DNA of 64,000 nucleotides from CAVQCJ01 sp963711005 (GTDB lineage: Bacteria > Actinomycetota > Actinomycetes > Prado026), in assembly GCA_963711005.1 (NCBI GenBank), contig CAVQCJ010000004.1, forward strand, positions 645,725-709,724, read 5' to 3'. The notes under the pieces were generated by a model that had not been told where the DNA came from, did no database searches, and saw only the letters and a list, made by a program, of their open reading frames with translations. Made by a program: the position numbers and the translations under genes. The first letter of the stretch is position 1, and every line of letters starts with the position of its first letter. Shown here piece by piece: positions 61,414 to 64,000 of the stretch.

Positions 61414-61977
61414 TCAGCCGGCTCCAGGAGGATCTTGACGACGGGCTTCGAGTCCCGAGGCTCCGGGTGTATCTGCCTTCGGCTCGCCCGGGTGTGCGCT
61501 GAGTACCTTCTGCTTCTGCACGTCGTAGTCGGCTTGGGTGATGTCGCCGGCTTCGAGCAGCTGGTTGAGTTTGAGCAGGTCGAGGTCCTGCTGGTACTCC
61601 GTCAAGTAGGCAGACTTACCCAAGATTGATTCCGGCGCTGGCCCTGGTGTGGTCTCAGGAACGGGCGCGGACGGTGGCGCCGAGGAGTCGATCCGCCCGT
61701 GTAAGGCCGGGGCTTCGAGGATCTTCTGCTTCTGCACGTCGTAGTCGGCTTGGGTGATGTCGCCGGCTTCGAGCAGCTGGTTGAGCTTGAGCAGGTCGAG
61801 GTCCTGCTGGTACTCCGTCAAGTAGGCGGGCTTACCCAAGATTGATTCCGGCGCCGGACCTGGTGTGGTCTCAGGAGCGGACGCGGACGGTGGCGCCGCG
61901 GCGTCGGTCTGCTGAGCAGTGGACGCAGGATGATCCGCGGTTCCCGGAACCCCTTCGCGTTTCGACTTGCGTGACAT
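61414..61977 (-). CDS. Protein with two SHOCT-like repeats
   Basis: A 187-residue protein built from a duplicated unit of 72 residues. Each unit has PETTPGPAPESILGK, a helix AYLTEYQQDLDLLKLNQLLE and AGDITQADYDVQKQKIL (SHOCT-like short C-terminal oligomerisation segment). No membrane segment was seen. The DNA repeat is nearly exact over about 175 bp. SHOCT segments often sit at the end of membrane or nucleic-acid-linked proteins and may mediate oligomerisation. Its own role is unknown. Confidence 0.72.
   Translation of the reverse strand: MSRKSKREGVPGTADHPASTAQQTDAAAPPSASAPETTPGPAPESILGKPAYLTEYQQDLDLLKLNQLLEAGDITQADYDVQKQKILEAPALHGRIDSSAPPSAPVPETTPGPAPESILGKSAYLTEYQQDLDLLKLNQLLEAGDITQADYDVQKQKVLSAHPGEPKADTPGASGLEARRQDPPGAG
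61508..61898 (-). repeat. 216-bp-period duplication inside the SHOCT protein gene
   Basis: About 175 bases at 61508-61682 and 61724-61898 are nearly identical, offset by 216 bases (72 codons), so the frame is preserved. The few differences are scattered, which suggests a recent in-gene duplication. Confidence 0.85.
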
Positions 61978-62350
61978 GGTGGACTCCCTCGATTGGTGTG
62001 CCCGTTGTGGGGGAGGAGCCTCTGCACTGCGCGCACGCGCCGAGGTGAGCGGCTGGACCTCATCGTCCGCCGGAACGGATCCGCGGGAGCTGACTCTCGG
62101 GCCCGGCCTCGGACGTCTCCTCCGTTTCGATGACCGCGATCGCCACGCCGCGCGCCTCCGTCATGGCGATCAGAGCCGATGATGTTGAGTACCGAGGTCT
62201 GGGTATCGTCGGTGCTCTCAAGATCTCCTCGGGACGGTTTCAACTAGACAGCGCGATAGCCCCTGGCAACCGGCACCGGGGCGGTGTCCTGCACTGGCTC
62301 CCCTCTCGAGAGCCGGTCACGCAAAACCTGGCGCCGGCCCAGGCGACTCT
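61978..62350. other. Gene-free stretch of 373 bp
   Basis: Between the SHOCT-repeat gene and the PLDc_N-like gene, both on the - strand, no frame is convincing. A 74-codon + strand frame at 62130-62354 lacks protein-like composition. It probably holds the promoter of the SHOCT-repeat gene; no further signal was identified. Confidence 0.5.
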
Positions 62351-62758
62351 CTAGGACCCTGAAAGGGCCTTGGCTTTGCCCGCCTGGAACTCGGCATCGG
62401 AGATCACGCCATCGGCCTTCAGATCCGCGAGGCGGGCGATCTGGTCTGCCGGGCTGGAGTTGGTGCCGGCCACGCCCTGGATGTACTGGCGGGCGGCCGT
62501 GTCTTGCGCCTGCGCTGCTGCCACGGCGTGCTCCTGCATTTTGTGGCCGCGCGCGATCAGGTAGACGAAGACACCGAGGTAGGGCAGGACGATGACGAAG
62601 ATCGTCCAGAGGGCCTTCCCCCATCCCGACAGGTCCGAGCTGCGGAAGATGTCGCTGAACACGACGATCAGCAGCCAGATCCAAATGAAGAACAGGAAGA
62701 ACCAGATCATGTCCGACAGCACCTGACCGGTACCGAACTCCGCGATGAGTCTTGGCAT
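62351..62758 (-). CDS. PLDc_N-type membrane protein with SHOCT tail
   Basis: A 135-residue protein. Two transmembrane segments (IWFFLFFIWIWLLIVVFSDI and ALWTIFVIVLPYLGVFVYLI, about residues 18-70) flank FRSSDLSGWGKALW, the usual PLDc_N pattern, and LIARGHKMQEHAV follows. The C-terminal SHOCT segment is DQIARLADLKADGVISDAEF QAGKAKAL. The architecture is frequent in actinomycetes, with unknown function. ATG 62758 opens the frame. Confidence 0.82.
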   Translation of the reverse strand: MPRLIAEFGTGQVLSDMIWFFLFFIWIWLLIVVFSDIFRSSDLSGWGKALWTIFVIVLPYLGVFVYLIARGHKMQEHAVAAAQAQDTAARQYIQGVAGTNSSPADQIARLADLKADGVISDAEFQAGKAKALSGS

Positions 62759-62818
62759 GTCGCTCCGCTCCTGGTCAGTTGATGAGGACGATGGTGTGTC
62801 TACGGCCCTCCTGCACGA

Positions 62819-63339
62819 CTACGCCTTCGGCGGGGCGCTCTTCGTTGCTGCGGCCTTGACCTGCTCAGCGCTCTTGCCGTCGACTTGATCCTTGGTGACG
62901 TTCGCGGCGTTCGGTCAGCGCCTTGTCGACGTCGGTGGCCCACTGCTCGTCGAACAGCGCGACGATGCCGGAGCTGTTCAGCGGCAGGGCGCCTTCGACG
63001 TCTGCCTTGATCACGGCCTTCTGGCCGTGGCCGACCAGGCCGCCGATGCCTAGCCCGGCGCCTGCGCCTACCAGCGCCCCAGCCAGCAGGGTCGGCGGGA
63101 AGATCAGACCGACGATCGCACCGCCGACCGCGCCCCAGGCTGCGCCTTTGGCGGCGTGTGGAAGTCGTCGTCGACGTGGATCTTTCCGTCCGAGCGGCGG
63201 CTGACGAGGATCAGACCCTCGACCTTGATCACATCGTCCGTGGCGAGTCGCTCAATGGCGTCCGAGTCGTCTCGGCCGCGTCGGCATTTGCGTACGCCGC
63301 GACGTATAGATCGACCGGTGCATCGGTATCACCAGTCAT
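62819..63339 (-). pseudogene. DUF1269 gene with multiple frame disruptions
   Basis: ATG 63339 has AGGAG upstream and opens MTGDTDAPVDLYVAAYANAD. The frame must shift near 63262 to reach DAIERLATDDVIKVEGLILV, near 63157 to reach WGAVGGAIVGLIFPPTLLAG, and near 62905 to reach DQVDGKSAEQVKAAATKSAP, ending at TAG (62819-62821). The pieces together give an ordinary DUF1269 protein of about 170 residues, similar to the intact one at 2282-2851. Either the gene is decaying or the read quality is poor here. Confidence 0.75.
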
Positions 63340-63606
63340 GACATTCTCCTCGAAGTCGTGCGCTCACGGCGAGCGTGCTCCGACCATGTCGGCCCGCCAG
63401 GCGCTCCGCGTCATCACCTGACGAGTGATTTCACCTAGGGAGATCCGCCGACGCATGGGCAACGGCTCTCGAACGTGTTGAGATCGCGGTTGTGACGCGG
63501 CCGGGCCTTGTGGTGAGTCGCTGGTGGACGTCGACGAAGCCAGGGTCTCAGGTCCTCCACCATCGAGCACGCTCACCGCCCACCGCCGGGTATCAGGAGG
63601 CTCGTG

Positions 63607-64000
63607 ATGTCCGACTCATCGTCCGGCCAAGACGTGCCGAGACCCCTCGCCAAGCCCTCGCTCCAGAGGCGCTCAGCCACACCGGTCGATCTGCCTGGTA
63701 ATCGCGGCCGTACTCATCGCCCCCGCTGCGGTCGCCTTCTGGGACAGCGCACGCTGAACGACTCCCAGCGCTATCTGGACACCGTCGGACCGCTGGTGCA
63801 CTCGGCGCAGGGTGCAGGACGTCATAGCGACGAAGGTCACCGAGGCGATCCAGAGGCAGGTCGACGTCGAGGCCATCCTCGACCAGGTCTTCGCCGGCGT
63901 CATCACCGACCGACCTCGGTTGCAGGCGCTGGTAGGACCGCTGTCCGGCGCGATCGACGGCTTCATCGACACCCAGGTCCGCGCGTTCATCGCTTCTGAC
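63607..64000 (+). pseudogene. Membrane protein gene, frameshifted and cut by the window end
   Basis: The ATG at 63607 starts MSDSSSGQDVPRPLAKPSLQ. A transmembrane segment readable only in another frame (CLVIAAVLIAPAAVAFW, about 63693-63742) is followed by GQRTLNDSQRYLDTVGPLVH in the first frame. After a one-base change near 63814 the rest reads VQDVIATKVTEAIQRQVDVE, LDQVFAGVITDRPRLQALVG and IDGFIDTQVRAFIASD to the window edge. The motif DSQRYLDTVGPLV is like actinobacterial membrane proteins with a TDRYVATVAPL segment. Three shifts in 400 bp are abnormal. The 266 bases before it show no gene. Confidence 0.6.

Overview
The window is high-GC, GTG-rich DNA from an actinomycete-type bacterium. 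Support comes from a class II ribonucleotide reductase, an HrdB/SigA-type primary sigma factor with a Lys/Ala-rich head, DinB-fold mycothiol-type enzymes, an F420-type LLM oxidoreductase, a PAC2 protein and many 4-bp ATGA/GTGA gene overlaps. Genus cannot be fixed from the sequence alone. No rRNA, tRNA or CRISPR array was seen.

Layout. 0-2 kb: the 3' part of nrdJ and a fragment of a GIY-YIG-like gene. 2.2-9.2 kb: DUF1269 protein, SulP transporter, a hydrolase-adenylate cyclase fusion, a membrane protein and a large secreted beta-propeller protein. 9.2-18.4 kb: formylglycine-generating enzyme, an ECF sigma factor with a membrane partner, a DUF4242/secreted protein pair, amidase, K+ channel, LLM oxidoreductase and exonuclease III. 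18.5-25.2 kb: a sulfur-themed stretch with an SQR-like flavoprotein, a TusE/DsrC-like carrier and a DsrE-like protein on the + strand, then cNMP-domain protein, SulP and GNAT on the - strand, then a molybdopterin sulfite-oxidase-like protein with a ferredoxin reductase and a zinc-ribbon protein. 25.2-36 kb: aldo/keto reductase, acyl-CoA ligase plus citryl-CoA lyase, an ABC exporter, two DinB-fold proteins, O-methyltransferase, PAC2 and PIG-L proteins. 36-46.8 kb: DUF445, a 560-bp gene-free stretch that folds strongly and ends in a terminator hairpin, AKR, DUF2236 oxygenase, VOC, CAP-domain protein, coiled-coil protein, YczE-like protein, UspA, HhH-GPD glycosylase and the primary sigma factor.

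From 46.9 kb the content changes to accessory DNA. A tyrosine integrase starts 113 bp after the sigma gene and is followed by a zinc-ribbon ORF, a small helical protein, a prim-pol/D5 helicase replication protein and a terminase-small-subunit-like protein. Further on are an MFS transporter, a doubly broken IS110 transposase, a secreted PQQ-type propeller, a DUF932 protein, a serine recombinase and a group of small membrane and SHOCT proteins. The last 1.2 kb holds two genes that each need about three frame changes to read through, which means either decay or base-calling error.

Specific points of interest are a sigma-R/sigma-H-like promoter (GGGAAC-N18-GTT) in front of the primary sigma gene, a candidate structured RNA at about 37.42-37.82 kb, a cyclase whose hydrolase domain lacks the serine nucleophile, and the clustering of sulfur-oxidation-type and sulfate-transport-type genes.
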